From positions 1 to 32,151 of the forward strand of contig QXWV01000072.1 of NCBI GenBank assembly GCA_009911195.1: a stretch of DNA of 32,151 nt, read 5' to 3'. A program made the translations under genes and the position numbers. Every line of letters starts with the position of its first letter. Position 1 is the first letter of the stretch. The notes beneath the pieces were generated by a model. That model saw only the letters and a program-made list of their open reading frames with translations, was not told the DNA's origin and searched no databases. Below are positions 24,846-32,151 of this stretch, one piece after another. Origin of the DNA: Lachnospiraceae bacterium. Its GTDB lineage: Bacteria > Bacillota > Clostridia > Lachnospirales > Lachnospiraceae.

Positions 24846-25979
24846 CTAAAAATTGAGGATTTCGTCACAAATAATTGTATCTAAATCTGCCTGTCCATAA
24901 AATTTGAGGCAATTTTTCTTCATAGCTTCATAATTTCTTTCAATGCATTTGAGGCCCGTCTGTATATTCTCTGCGGTCATTTCCTTACATATATACCCCA
25001 TATCATAGAGTTCTACCGGAAACCTTATCCCTGGAATATCATTGCCTATAACCGGTATTCCATATCCGCAATATTCGTAAATCTTATTCGGCGCACAGTA
25101 CAGGGCATTCAAAATTGAATAATGGCGTATTTGAACAGGATAATATGACAATATCCCTATGTGCGCCAAGGCCGTGATAAATAAATGCTGTGGAGGGTTT
25201 ACAAAAGGAACCGTCATTACACATTCATATTTTTCTTTCAGTTTTGCCGCTTCCCCATTCACGTCATTGCCCATAATGCAAAAGCAATAATGCTCCTTCA
25301 TCATTTCAATAGCTTTTGCATATGGCTCCAAAGGGCGTTCTTTCGTTAAGATTCCCTGGTATATGATGATTTTACGTTTTTCATCTTTCAGCCTTTGATA
25401 ATACTTCCTGTATTTTTCGTCAATGCCCTGGCGCATGTTTCCCAGCATACAATTTTTATTGGGAAGAATATGCGGCGTTTTATTCAAATTCCACCATGAC
25501 TGCAAAATATGTGCCCTATTATATTCTGGCACTACAACAGCCTTTGCTTTTTGGGCATACTTCTTTAGATTACACATAAACAGCTTCTGCCTGGGGAAGT
25601 ACGGCAAGTCTTCTACCAATTCCATGAGCTGCAAAATATGTGTATATTGAAAAAGTATTTTCCCTATCTCCCTGACGGTAATATCCGTTGTTGTCCAAAT
25701 AATTCTATGATGTTCCATCTGAGCCTTTACTAATGACCTTATTTTCTTTTTTCTCAATATAAAATCAACCGGATTGTTCTCTTTTTTATCCGCCAGATAA
25801 TAAAACAATATATTATCGTCCTTATACTTCCCGCTAACCCTATTGGAATCAATCGTAATAACCGTAATGGAAAAATGATTTTTTACAAGTGTTTCAATTA
25901 AGCTTAAAACCGGCGGCAATTTACTTAGTTCCTGATAATTTACAATTAATATATCTCTTTTTTCATTTCCGGAATCCAT
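24846..25979 (-). CDS. GT-B fold glycosyltransferase, GT4-like
   Basis: The 377-residue protein has two Rossmann-like halves. The C-terminal half shows the GT4-like sequence KIIIYQGILTKERPLEPYAKA and then NKIYEYCGYGIPVIGNDIPG, where the E of IYEY and the following Gly-rich turn usually bind the nucleotide sugar. No transmembrane segment is present, so it is probably a cytoplasmic or peripheral enzyme. It starts in a TAATG overlap with the heptosyltransferase-like gene, so the two are translationally coupled and may act consecutively on the same glycan. The sugar donor is not predictable. Confidence 0.82.
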   Translation of the reverse strand: MDSGNEKRDILIVNYQELSKLPPVLSLIETLVKNHFSITVITIDSNRVSGKYKDDNILFYYLADKKENNPVDFILRKKKIRSLVKAQMEHHRIIWTTTDITVREIGKILFQYTHILQLMELVEDLPYFPRQKLFMCNLKKYAQKAKAVVVPEYNRAHILQSWWNLNKTPHILPNKNCMLGNMRQGIDEKYRKYYQRLKDEKRKIIIYQGILTKERPLEPYAKAIEMMKEHYCFCIMGNDVNGEAAKLKEKYECVMTVPFVNPPQHLFITALAHIGILSYYPVQIRHYSILNALYCAPNKIYEYCGYGIPVIGNDIPGIRFPVELYDMGYICKEMTAENIQTGLKCIERNYEAMKKNCLKFYGQADLDTIICDEILNF

Positions 25980-27199
25980 TAAACCCTTCCTCCTTTATTC
26001 AGGCAAAGCTCCACCGTATGTACTACCGTTCCAACGCTGATATTTTTCAGGCAAAGGCAAGTCCCCCCCTTCCTGCACTGTTTATAGCACTCATTATTCC
26101 CGCGCCCGCTCCGCCCTCCATACACTTTACATGCATAGCAGGACAGCTCCTTAATATCAATATCATTTCTATAAACGCAAACTGGCTGGCAAGTATTTTC
26201 ATTTTCAATATCTACATCATATGGAAGGCATCTTTTTCCATCCCATACCCCTGACAGGCTAATAGCCTGTGTCCCCACCGATGCGGCCACATGGATAGAA
26301 CCGCTGTCAACACCAATATGTAAAGCCGCACCCCTAATCAGTTCAAACCATTCCTTCATGCCTGTTTTCCCTGCATAATTATGGAATCTCCCTGTATCCG
26401 GCAATCCTTTGGCACAATATTCATAAATTTCATTGGCAACTTCCCCTCCTGTACAGCAAATGTCATACGGATACCTATCCAAAAGTACATGAACCAATTC
26501 CGTATAATTCTCCCTTGGCCATCTTCTTTCCGTAGACATTGAATCCATCGCAATCGTTATATATGGACGATTAGGCAATGCATACGCAACAGATTTTTTT
26601 ATGTGGTGAATCCGGACATGGTAATCTTTTACCCCAATCTCCTTAAGCAACATTTTTAGCCTCTGCGTTTCGTGTAAATCAACAGGCACATATATTTTAT
26701 CCGTATATTTCTTTTCAAAATAATAACGCAGGCTTCCATGGGTATGCTTTACATTGTCAAAAACCCCCCAGCTCTTATTACATGAGGAAGCCGCCACCAC
26801 ATAATGAGCCAGCGGGGCGTTATTTAAGGTAACAAGAATTTCTTCAAATTCATGCTGGCGTACTTTTGAAATAGTCCTATGTACATTTCTTAAATCCGTT
26901 CCATTCCCCTGATATGGATAGACATGTTCCATATAGATAAAATCCGTCATGTCGCCTATTGCCTGAAACGTTTTCCATAGCGGCAATGCACATAACAGAT
27001 AAACCATTTTATTTTTTCCTTTATAAAAATCCTTTAATGCACAAATAGCATCTATATCCATAATGGCATTTCCCATATGCCCTGCCGCAATGATTAAGAT
27101 TTTTCCACTTGTTACCTTCTTTTTCTTTTTGCTTATATTTAGCAAAAAAACATAAATAAACGCCAATGCCTTAGATAATATCAATCCCAATTTTCCCAT
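25979..27199 (-). CDS. GT9-family heptosyltransferase-like protein with Cys-rich C-terminus
   Basis: The 406-residue GT-B protein resembles ADP-heptose:LPS heptosyltransferases (RfaF/WaaF). It has KILIIAAGHMGNAIMDIDAI near the N-terminus and the GT9 signature HIGVDSGSIHVAASVGTQAI at about 294-313. Its place directly after the ADP-heptose genes supports use of ADP-heptose as donor. The last 85 residues contain nine Cys (about 324-383 in this numbering), which is unusual and may bind metal. A hydrophobic N-terminal stretch could tether it to the membrane. I prefer the ATG at 27199 (GGGAG 11 bases upstream) over the in-frame ATG at 27238, which has no ribosome binding site. Confidence 0.85.
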   Translation of the reverse strand: MGKLGLILSKALAFIYVFLLNISKKKKKVTSGKILIIAAGHMGNAIMDIDAICALKDFYKGKNKMVYLLCALPLWKTFQAIGDMTDFIYMEHVYPYQGNGTDLRNVHRTISKVRQHEFEEILVTLNNAPLAHYVVAASSCNKSWGVFDNVKHTHGSLRYYFEKKYTDKIYVPVDLHETQRLKMLLKEIGVKDYHVRIHHIKKSVAYALPNRPYITIAMDSMSTERRWPRENYTELVHVLLDRYPYDICCTGGEVANEIYEYCAKGLPDTGRFHNYAGKTGMKEWFELIRGAALHIGVDSGSIHVAASVGTQAISLSGVWDGKRCLPYDVDIENENTCQPVCVYRNDIDIKELSCYACKVYGGRSGRGNNECYKQCRKGGTCLCLKNISVGTVVHTVELCLNKGGRV

Positions 27200-27250
27200 T
27201 ACTTCAATTTCTCCCAAAACAGCCCTTTCATGCTGCATATATTAAGTTCA

Positions 27251-28216
27251 TTAATATATTGCAAAACCTTTTTCCAAGTAGCCCTGCACATAATCCATTG
27301 CCCCTGCCTCCAAATCATGAAAAGGCGTACAATATCCGGCCTGGCGTAATTTACCCATTTCCGCTTTCGTATAATATTGATATTTCCCTTTCAAATCCTC
27401 CGGCATATCAATGTAAATAATATTAGGTTCTTTATCCAATGCATGGAATATAGACTCCGCCAGTTTGCGGAAGCTTTGCGCATACCCTGTGCCGACATTA
27501 AAAAGGCCGGAAACCTTTTTATTCTGTAACAGCCAATAAATCACATTACATATATCTTTCACATATACAAAATCGCGCACTTGTTCCCCATCCCCAAACT
27601 CCGGATTATCCGATTTAAAAAGCTTTATCATCCCCGAATCCTTTATCTGACTATATCCATGAAAAATCATACTTGCCATATTTCCTTTGAAATATTCGTT
27701 TGGGCCATATACATTAAAAAATTTTAATCCCACATATTGAGCCGGAAAATCCTTTGCCTGCTGCTTTACCCACAAATCAAATAATTGTTTTGAATACCCA
27801 TATGCATTCAAAGGCTGCAAATGCTCAATCTCCAAACAATCGTCAAAACCCTTGGAGCCATCCCCATATGTCGCCGCCGAACTGGCATAGATAAAAGATG
27901 CCTGAGCCTCGGCACAATATCTCCATAGCGTCCTGGTATAGTCAAAATTATTTTTCCATAAATAGTCAAAATTTTTCTCTGTTGTAGAGGATTGGGCCCC
28001 CATATGGATAATCGACGTTATGCCCTTATAGCCAGGCAGTTTTTCCAGGAATTCTGATTTATGGACATATTCCACATACTTTTTATTTCTCATGTTCATC
28101 CATTTATTTGAGTCCGCTACGTCGTCAACAATAATAATATCTTCTATGCCGGCATCATTCAAAGTCCTTACCACACAGCTCCCTATAAACCCTGCCCCGC
28201 CTGTAACGATAATCAT
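27251..28216 (-). CDS. hldD: ADP-L-glycero-D-manno-heptose 6-epimerase
   Basis: The 321-residue extended SDR enzyme converts ADP-D-glycero-D-manno-heptose to the L-glycero form, the last step of the pathway. Visible features are the NAD(P) motif TGGAGFIG (5-12), the HldD-typical HMGAQSSTTEKN (71-82), the catalytic Y139-x3-K143 in NAYGYSK and FFNVYGPNE. The length is close to the E. coli enzyme (about 310). It starts in an ATGA overlap with the phosphatase gene. Finding hldD together with hldE, gmhA and gmhB shows a complete LPS-type pathway in an otherwise Gram-positive context. Confidence 0.95.
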   Translation of the reverse strand: MIIVTGGAGFIGSCVVRTLNDAGIEDIIIVDDVADSNKWMNMRNKKYVEYVHKSEFLEKLPGYKGITSIIHMGAQSSTTEKNFDYLWKNNFDYTRTLWRYCAEAQASFIYASSAATYGDGSKGFDDCLEIEHLQPLNAYGYSKQLFDLWVKQQAKDFPAQYVGLKFFNVYGPNEYFKGNMASMIFHGYSQIKDSGMIKLFKSDNPEFGDGEQVRDFVYVKDICNVIYWLLQNKKVSGLFNVGTGYAQSFRKLAESIFHALDKEPNIIYIDMPEDLKGKYQYYTKAEMGKLRQAGYCTPFHDLEAGAMDYVQGYLEKGFAIY

Positions 28217-28818
28217 AGCTTATTACCTCCGCTTTCTGCATCTTCCGCGATATTTAAAATATCCAAGGCACAAAGATACAAATTATCCATGTACTTTATC
28301 CTGTCATAATAGCCTTTTTTGATTTCTTCAATAATTTCCTTCCTTTCACTGTTCCCTACCAGATATCCCCGGCAACTGCTTTCTTTACATATTGAGTGGT
28401 CCCGGAGTCTATCCCCTATGGTATAACTTTGGGATAAATCAATATCAAATTCCAAAACCGCCCGTTCAAACATCCCCAGTGCCGGCTTGCGGCAATTGCA
28501 TTCCAAGCCGTATTTTTTTAAATGCGGCTTGGGCAAATGCGGACAGTAAAAAATTTTTGATATTACCACGCCTTTGCATTCCAATTGCCGTATCATCCAT
28601 TCATTTAAGATTTCAAGCTCTTTTACCGTATAATATCCCCTTGCGATACCTGACTGATTGGTAAGAATAATCAGCAAAAAGCCATCCTCCTGCAATAATT
28701 TAAGGCCCTCGGCCACATGCGGCAAAAATTCAAACTCCTCTATCCTATAAAGGTAATGCCTGTCCACATTAATCGTTCCATCCCGGTCCAGAAATATTGC
28801 TTTAGTCATTTCTTGCAT
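28213..28818 (-). CDS. gmhB: D-glycero-beta-D-manno-heptose 1,7-bisphosphate 7-phosphatase
   Basis: The 201-residue HAD-superfamily phosphatase removes the 7-phosphate from heptose 1,7-bisphosphate. It shows FLDRDGTIN with catalytic D11 and D13, LTNQSGIARG and the zinc site of this subfamily (C92-P-H94 and C107/C109 in CNCRKP). GDR near 135-137 completes the HAD site. It overlaps the end of gmhA by 17 bases if started at 28818. The ATG at 28809 (MTKAIFLDRDGT) has better spacing from GGGGA and a more typical N-terminus, so it may be the true start. Confidence 0.93.
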   Translation of the reverse strand: MQEMTKAIFLDRDGTINVDRHYLYRIEEFEFLPHVAEGLKLLQEDGFLLIILTNQSGIARGYYTVKELEILNEWMIRQLECKGVVISKIFYCPHLPKPHLKKYGLECNCRKPALGMFERAVLEFDIDLSQSYTIGDRLRDHSICKESSCRGYLVGNSERKEIIEEIKKGYYDRIKYMDNLYLCALDILNIAEDAESGGNKL

Positions 28819-29425
28819 TTCCCCATCCCAAATTCCTTTGATTGGAATCGGCTAAATTATCCTCAATTAATTCGCATAATATATGTATCAAAAGAATGTG
28901 GCTTTCTTGTACCCTCGCTGTGACCATACTTGGAACAACTACCGGATAGTCTACGGCTTTTCCAATCTTCCCGCCATCTTTCCCCAGCAGCGCTGCGGTC
29001 TTAGCCCCTGCATTTTTTGCTGTCCGCAATGCCCGGTAAATATTTTCTGAATTTCCACTCGTACTAATTCCAACTAAAATATCCTTCCCTGTAATATGCC
29101 CTTCTACCTGGCGCGCAAATACATTCTCATACCCGTAGTCATTCGCTATTGCAGTCATTGTGGCAACATCTGAATTAAGCACAATCACCGGCCATGCCTC
29201 ACGTTCTTTTTGAAAACGCCCCACTATTTCCCCTGCAAAATGCAACGCATCCGAAGCTGACCCTCCATTGCCGCAAAGAATAATTCTTCCCCCTTTTTTT
29301 ATAGACGCTATCATAGACATGGATAATTCCCGGACTGTTGCCAATAAGCCTTCGCATACAAGAATTTCTTGTTTTACATCTATGCTATCCTGAATCCGTT
29401 TTTTAATTAAGCATTCCACTTTCAT
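28802..29425 (-). CDS. gmhA: Sedoheptulose 7-phosphate isomerase
   Basis: The 207-residue SIS-domain enzyme starts the heptose pathway by converting sedoheptulose 7-phosphate to D-glycero-D-manno-heptose 7-phosphate. Characteristic segments are CGNGGSASDALHFAGE (51-66, with E66), GISTSGNSENI (119-129) and RVQESHILLIHILCELIE near 171-188, whose Glu and His are catalytic in GmhA. The length is slightly above the usual 190-195 because of a short C-terminal tail that overlaps the phosphatase start. It lies 7 bases after hldE. Confidence 0.95.
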   Translation of the reverse strand: MKVECLIKKRIQDSIDVKQEILVCEGLLATVRELSMSMIASIKKGGRIILCGNGGSASDALHFAGEIVGRFQKEREAWPVIVLNSDVATMTAIANDYGYENVFARQVEGHITGKDILVGISTSGNSENIYRALRTAKNAGAKTAALLGKDGGKIGKAVDYPVVVPSMVTARVQESHILLIHILCELIEDNLADSNQRNLGWGNARND

Positions 29426-29432
29426 GCTCCCC

Positions 29433-30863
29433 CTATCTTCTTATCTTATCAATTATGCCAGTAGTGGATTTACCTTCCACATACGGTATCAGAACCAGGC
29501 TGCCTCCCCGCGCCTCTACTACATCTTTCCCCACAACATCGTCTTTATCATAATCCCCGCCCTTAACCAGTACATCCGGCTGAAGCATGTTTATTAGTTC
29601 ATACGGGGTATCTTCGCCAAATACTGCTACATAATTGACAAAGCTAAGTGCACACAGAAGCTCTGCCCTGTCTTCCTGGTTATTTACCGGCCGTTTGGCC
29701 CCCTTTAGCCTTTTGACAGAAGCATCGCTATTTAGCCCTACTATCAAAATATCTCCCAATAAAGCGGCCTGTTTCAGGTATCTGATATGGCCGATATGTA
29801 AAATGTCAAAGCATCCGTTTGTAAAAACAATTTTTTTATCTTTATAAATATCACGGAAAGCTTGTATCGCATCGCTTTTTAAAATTTTATGTGCAGTTTC
29901 GCCTTTTTGGGTGACGAGGTATTCCCTTACTTCCTGTATACTCACATCGGATGTGCCTGCTTTAGCCACTTGTATGCCGGCTGCAAAATTTGCAATATCC
30001 ACGGAATCCTCAATCCGGAATCCGTTGGCTATACATGCCGCTACATATGCAATTACAGTATCCCCTGCCCCTGTAACATCAAAAACATCTTTACCGACTG
30101 CCGGAATCGCATAAACATAGTTATCTCCTGTAAGTATCATCCCTTTTGCACCGCAAGTTGTTAAAACATATTTACAGCCGCACCGTTCGCGCAAATAGGA
30201 AGAAGCCTTGACAATACCCTCTTTTGTTTCCACCTGCATATTCGTCAAATCCTGCAGTTCTTTCAAATTAGGTTTCAAAAGGTATGCATTCCTGTATTTC
30301 TCCGCATCTTCCCCTTTTACGTCAACAATCACCGGAATCCCCTTATCCTTAGCCATTTCCAATATGCCTTGCATCAAGTCATATGATAATAGCCCTTTCA
30401 AATAATCCGAAATAACAATTATCTGGAATTTGCCAATTTCTTTTTCCAATCGGGATAACAGAACCTTTCCTACATCTGCCGTTATCTCTTCCGTATCTTC
30501 TATATCAAGCCTCATTATCTGCTGGTTATTGCTTGCCAGAAACCGTACTTTAACCGTTGTATCGCGGTTTAGTTGCATAACCAGTTCCGTATTGATATTC
30601 TTATCCGAAAAATATTGCAGTATTTTTTTCCCGTTTTCGTCTCCTCCAACTACTGTAAGGATAAAAACTTTTTGTCTCACGGCTGCTAAATTAGATGCTA
30701 CATTTGCCGCTCCCCCCAAAACACTTCTTTCCGACTTTTTCCGGAAAACAGGTACCGGGGCTTCGGGGGAAATCCTGCAAATTTCACCATTATAATAGGT
30801 ATCCAGCATTACATCCCCAATCACCAATATGGATTTTGATTCTATCTTATTTAAAAGACTCAT
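29433..30863 (-). CDS. hldE: Bifunctional heptose 7-phosphate kinase / heptose 1-phosphate adenylyltransferase
   Basis: The 476-residue protein matches E. coli HldE (477) in length and two-domain order. Residues 1 to about 315 form a PfkB-type kinase (GGAANVASNLA at 50-60, catalytic D268 in DVTGAGDTV). Residues about 340-476 form a nucleotidyltransferase with FTNGCFDILHIGH (347-359, HxGH motif) and a C-terminal STTGIIDKI. It makes heptose 1,7-bisphosphate and later ADP-heptose in the cytoplasm. Many Gram-positives that make nucleotide heptoses use separate HldA and HldC with GDP, so this fused ADP-type enzyme is notable. A GTG at 30872 is an alternative start; I chose the ATG at 30863 (MSLLNKI). 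Confidence 0.95.
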   Translation of the reverse strand: MSLLNKIESKSILVIGDVMLDTYYNGEICRISPEAPVPVFRKKSERSVLGGAANVASNLAAVRQKVFILTVVGGDENGKKILQYFSDKNINTELVMQLNRDTTVKVRFLASNNQQIMRLDIEDTEEITADVGKVLLSRLEKEIGKFQIIVISDYLKGLLSYDLMQGILEMAKDKGIPVIVDVKGEDAEKYRNAYLLKPNLKELQDLTNMQVETKEGIVKASSYLRERCGCKYVLTTCGAKGMILTGDNYVYAIPAVGKDVFDVTGAGDTVIAYVAACIANGFRIEDSVDIANFAAGIQVAKAGTSDVSIQEVREYLVTQKGETAHKILKSDAIQAFRDIYKDKKIVFTNGCFDILHIGHIRYLKQAALLGDILIVGLNSDASVKRLKGAKRPVNNQEDRAELLCALSFVNYVAVFGEDTPYELINMLQPDVLVKGGDYDKDDVVGKDVVEARGGSLVLIPYVEGKSTTGIIDKIRR

Positions 30864-30888
30864 GTATATCACTTCACCTTCTTTTTTA

Positions 30889-31782
30889 TTAAACCGATAA
30901 AAAAATTCGTTCTATCATCTCATCGATTCCATATTGGGGATGCCATCCTGTATCCTGCATAAATAGTTCGCAATTCATTCCCATATTAAGCTTTATATCT
31001 TCTTTAGCTAATTGTATATCCGGCCTTTGAAAACTATTTCCCACTGCCGCATCAGCCACTTTTTCTGCTATTTCGGCTAAAGTATATCTTTCATTATTCG
31101 CCCCTACATTATAGACAGGTTTCCATTCCCCCAAATACTGCAATAATGCAACACATGCAGTTCCCACATCATCGCTGTCCACATAGGAAAACCTTTGCTT
31201 TCCTCCCCTAAGCCGAATCACCCCTTCATATTTTGCCTGCCTGCAAAGGGATACCACAAGATTCTGGCTTTGAATAACACTTTCAAGGCGGATTATAGAC
31301 TTTCTTGATTTCCCAAGCACTTCTTCAAATAATATTTCTGTAGCATACTTAGCCATTGTATAAGGGGATGACGGAGCCACAACTGTTTTCTCCGTCCGGA
31401 AACCTTCTGTTTCCCCATATACGCCCTGGCTTGATATTAATATATTATTTTGTACAGATGCCCCTCTAAGCGTTTTAAAAAAAAGCCATGCATAGTCAAT
31501 GCTATTTGCTATATCAAAATTAGCTCTTGTCCTTCTTGAAAATGCCAGATGTATGCTCCCCACTACGTCGGATAAACTACATGCACCGGAAAACAAATCC
31601 CTACTGGAAGCAGAAATGATACGCGAACCATCTATCGCCTCCCGCGTTATCATTTCATCAATTTTCCCAATATCCGAAGCTACCGCTATGACGGAATAAT
31701 CTGTCTTTTCCAGTATACACTTAATTATTTTTCCTCCAAGGTAGCCATTGGAGCCTGAAATTATCACTTGCTTATTGAACAT
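30889..31782 (-). CDS. NAD-dependent epimerase/dehydratase (SDR) family sugar-nucleotide enzyme
   Basis: The 297-residue protein has a Rossmann motif ISGSNGYLGGKI at the N-terminus, an active-site region SSQGVYGETEG and the catalytic YTMAK (Y-x3-K). A C-terminal part resembles sugar-nucleotide epimerases (YNVGANNERYTLAEIAEKVADA). It probably modifies a nucleotide-activated sugar for the glycan. It overlaps the preceding SDR gene by 11 bases and lies 25 bases before hldE, so the two SDR enzymes and the heptose pathway are co-expressed. Whether it acts on a heptose is not shown by the sequence. Confidence 0.85.
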   Translation of the reverse strand: MFNKQVIISGSNGYLGGKIIKCILEKTDYSVIAVASDIGKIDEMITREAIDGSRIISASSRDLFSGACSLSDVVGSIHLAFSRRTRANFDIANSIDYAWLFFKTLRGASVQNNILISSQGVYGETEGFRTEKTVVAPSSPYTMAKYATEILFEEVLGKSRKSIIRLESVIQSQNLVVSLCRQAKYEGVIRLRGGKQRFSYVDSDDVGTACVALLQYLGEWKPVYNVGANNERYTLAEIAEKVADAAVGNSFQRPDIQLAKEDIKLNMGMNCELFMQDTGWHPQYGIDEMIERIFLSV

Positions 31783-32151
31783 AGATATTTTTTCCTCTGC
31801 ATTCTACATCTTCATATATTTCCTTAATGGTATCTTCCAATAAATATTTCGCCTGCCAGGAAAACGTGCTGCAAAACTTCGTGCTATCAAGGGAACTGTT
31901 ATACCACTCCCCATCTTCCTGGGCAACTTCTATTTGAGGATAATAGCCATATTTTCGTCCAATCTGTGCTATTTTATCGCATATATAGCTCAAACTGTAA
32001 AATATCTGATTCCCCAGATTTAACAAAATTCTTCTCTCACCAGACAGTTGGCTATAAACATCCCCCTCCGGGTTAACCAAGTGCCTTGCCATAAGAGAAA
32101 TTCCTTCTACCGCATCTCTTGCATCAAGGAATCCATACTTTTGCCCCCCCC
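31772..32151 (-). CDS. C-terminal part of an SDR-family sugar-nucleotide enzyme, 5' end outside the window
   Basis: The frame is open from the right edge to a stop at 31772 (about 126 codons), extending upstream of the ATG at 32092 with coding-like sequence (KYGFLDARDAVEGI). Such segments are typical of the cofactor/substrate lobe of extended SDR epimerases. So the gene begins beyond the window and 32092 is not a true start. It overlaps the next SDR gene by 11 bases, indicating translational coupling. The Rossmann motif and active site are not visible, so the reaction cannot be named. The edge is a run of eight C (G in the coding strand). Confidence 0.7.
   Translation of the reverse strand, partial: GGQKYGFLDARDAVEGISLMARHLVNPEGDVYSQLSGERRILLNLGNQIFYSLSYICDKIAQIGRKYGYYPQIEVAQEDGEWYNSSLDSTKFCSTFSWQAKYLLEDTIKEIYEDVECRGKNIYVQ

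Noticed and set aside
1-32151. Search for tRNA or rRNA genes, CRISPR repeats, transposases, integrases and attachment sites
   Set aside because: No cloverleaf, regularly spaced repeat, recombinase motif or terminal inverted repeat was recognised by eye; a tool-based scan could still find a small RNA.

Overview
The window looks like a chromosomal segment of a Gram-positive, gut-type Firmicute, most likely Lachnospiraceae or a related Clostridia. The grounds are lipobox-bearing solute-binding proteins paired with ABC permeases, a YesM/YesN-type two-component system, AGGAG-type ribosome binding sites and moderate GC. All supported genes lie on the minus strand, so transcription runs from high to low coordinates. 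I found no rRNA, tRNA, CRISPR array, insertion sequence or phage gene.

From right to left, 32151-18739 is one tightly packed surface-polysaccharide operon with many 1-bp (TAATG) or 4-bp (ATGA) stop/start overlaps. Two SDR-family sugar-nucleotide enzymes come first (one truncated by the window edge). A complete ADP-heptose pathway follows: HldE, GmhA, GmhB and HldD. Then come a GT9 heptosyltransferase-like enzyme, a GT-B glycosyltransferase, a Wzy-like polymerase, a membrane-anchored GT2, a Wzx-like flippase, a UDP-GlcNAc 2-epimerase and a UGM-like flavoprotein. Together these could make a heptose-containing glycan. ADP-heptose made by such a pathway is a known ALPK1 agonist in Gram-negatives, which makes it notable here.

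The block 18593-7098 is a carbohydrate-sensing and uptake locus. A secreted ComEC-like metallo-beta-lactamase-fold lipoprotein is followed by a YesM-type sensor kinase, a YesN-type REC/AraC regulator and a solute-binding lipoprotein with no permease of its own. Next come a paralogous binding lipoprotein, two permeases and a GH36 alpha-galactosidase-like enzyme ending in a clear terminator. A shared CCAACTT element lies about 41-42 bases upstream of TATAAT boxes before both the kinase gene and the transporter operon, and is a candidate site for the regulator. Inference: the system imports alpha-galactoside-type oligosaccharides, cleaves them in the cytoplasm, and may use the orphan binding protein for sensing.

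The block 6953-3249 holds a MATE-family exporter and a three-gene OpuC/OsmF-like quaternary-amine ABC importer. The importer has its own promoter inside the 3' end of the MATE gene, with an 18-bp operator-like palindrome at the predicted transcription start.

The block 3192-1 holds a 601-residue protein joining an Mrr N-terminal winged helix, a PD-(D/E)XK-like domain and a SIR2 domain, which is the best candidate for an undescribed defence effector. Beyond it is a Cys-rich double-[4Fe-4S] protein running off the left edge, preceded by two adjacent palindromes.
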